6,769 nt of DNA from an uncultured Pseudomonadota bacterium (GTDB lineage Bacteria; Lernaellota; Lernaellaia; Lernaellales; Lernaellaceae). A program made the translations under genes and the position numbers. The notes under the pieces were generated by a model that was not told where the DNA came from, searched no databases, and was given only the letters and a program-made list of their open reading frames with translations. The DNA is taken from the NCBI GenBank assembly GCA_937967875.1, contig CALBTQ010000536.1, positions 1 through 6,769 of the forward strand, given 5' to 3'. Below, in pieces: positions 6,511 to 6,769 of the stretch (its first letter is position 1; each line of letters starts with the position of its first letter).

Positions 6511-6590
6511 TGTCATCCAGACGGAGGAGCGCGTTAACGCGACGATTGGCCTGTCCGCAATAGCTTTAGCGGAAGAGGAAGTGATCCCTT
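6511..6590 (+). repeat. Degenerate dispersed-repeat-like sequence after smpB
   Basis: Non-coding. It opens with TGTCATCC, then GGAGCGCG, TTAA and CGCGACGA, and ends with GAAG-GATCCC-like bases. This resembles, from memory, the widespread bacterial interspersed repeat of the form GTCATCCTGAGGAGCGC...GCGACGAAGGATC. It contains a perfect 12-base palindrome (CGCGTTAACGCG, 6530-6541) and a 5-base-pair hairpin (TCCGC/GCGGA, 6554-6573). Only one copy is in the window, so repeat status rests on resemblance alone. Confidence 0.35.
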
Positions 6591-6611
6591 TCCATCACCC
6601 ACGAATTTTTT
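6581..6611 (+). terminator. Candidate terminator after smpB
   Basis: GTGAT-CCCTTTCC-ATCAC gives a 5-base-pair stem with an 8-base loop at 6581-6598, and a run of six T lies at 6606-6611. The stem is weak and 7 bases separate it from the T run, so this is a marginal intrinsic terminator about 80 bases past the smpB stop codon. Confidence 0.25.
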
Positions 6612-6619
6612 CCTGACTT

Positions 6620-6724
6620 CCAAACTGGGTCACCCGCAAGCCCCGGAGGGGCACAGGTCAGTAGCGAAGGGCGGCAGCCCTGGAAATTGCAGCCCACCCG
6701 GACCATCCGACCCCTGACAAGGGG
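6620..6724 (+). repeat. Multi-hairpin GC-rich element at the insert end
   Basis: Three short perfect hairpins occur in a row: GCCCC-GGA-GGGGC (6640-6652), AGGGC-GGCA-GCCCT (6668-6681) and CCCCT-GACA-AGGGG (6711-6724). The arrangement AAGCCCCGGAGGGGC, then TAGC, then GGGCGGCAGCCC is familiar to me as a dispersed, non-coding repeat type in environmental bacterial genomes; this is recall, not a search. The third hairpin ends exactly at the adapter junction, so the element may continue beyond the insert. No reading frame of note. Confidence 0.45.
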
Positions 6725-6769
6725 AGATCGGAAGAGCACACGTCTGAACTCCAGTCACCGAATACGATC
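6725..6769 (+). other. Illumina TruSeq i7/read-2 adapter remnant (artifact)
   Basis: This is not genomic sequence. It begins AGATCGGAAGAGCACACGTC and continues through CCAGTCAC, the standard TruSeq index adapter. CGAATACG follows in the 8-base index position, and ATC is the start of the next adapter part. It is the exact reverse complement of 2-46. The genomic insert ends at 6724. Confidence 0.98.

Noticed and set aside
6502..6724. tmRNA (ssrA) gene beside smpB
   Set aside because: No tRNA-like acceptor or T-arm, no ANDxxALAA-type tag reading frame and no tmRNA 5' signature can be seen; the segment looks like repeats.
1..6769. Terminal inverted repeat as evidence of a transposon or linear element
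   Set aside because: The repeat is Illumina adapter sequence, there is no transposase, and there is no target-site duplication.

Overview
This is a GC-rich bacterial fragment with Gram-negative character: one protein carries a predicted periplasmic beta-propeller behind a signal anchor, and another is a signal-peptide-bearing polysaccharide lyase of the heparinase II/III type. The gene set is chromosomal, since smpB is a housekeeping gene. Nothing in the window fixes the phylum. A delta-proteobacteria-like or similar environmental lineage is only an impression from the architecture of the rhomboid and propeller proteins. No phage, plasmid, CRISPR or transposase genes are visible.

Layout. Positions 1-46 and 6725-6769 are not genomic. 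They are the same Illumina TruSeq read-2/i7 adapter with an 8-base index, in opposite orientation, so the real insert is 47-6724. On the minus strand, 2839 down to 47 holds a two-gene unit. A zinc-ribbon/TPR/transmembrane/TolB-like propeller protein is followed 12 bases later by a rhomboid-family intramembrane protease, whose 3' end is cut off by the adapter. A good sigma70-type promoter with an extended -10 lies just upstream of the propeller gene. A separate minus-strand gene at 3256-3053 encodes a 67-residue dodecin-like protein that lacks the two usual flavin-contact residues. A 453-base AT-rich intergenic region (3257-3709) carries a strong minus-strand promoter, a 12-base palindrome that coincides with its -10 box, and one perfect DnaA box. 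On the plus strand, a secreted heparinase II/III-like lyase (3710-6040) is followed after 2 bases by smpB (6043-6501). The last 223 bases of insert are non-coding and rich in hairpins. They look like two degenerate dispersed repeats in series.

How the genes fit together. The propeller protein and the rhomboid are probably co-transcribed and both act at the inner membrane; a protease-substrate or regulatory link is possible but unproven. The lyase would act on uronic-acid-containing polysaccharide outside the cytoplasm. SmpB (trans-translation) has no obvious functional tie to it, although the 2-base gap suggests shared transcription. I see no convincing novel multi-gene system here. The best leads are the dodecin variant, the membrane-spanning zinc-ribbon/propeller protein beside a rhomboid, the intergenic hub at 3257-3709, and the repeat-like tail after smpB.
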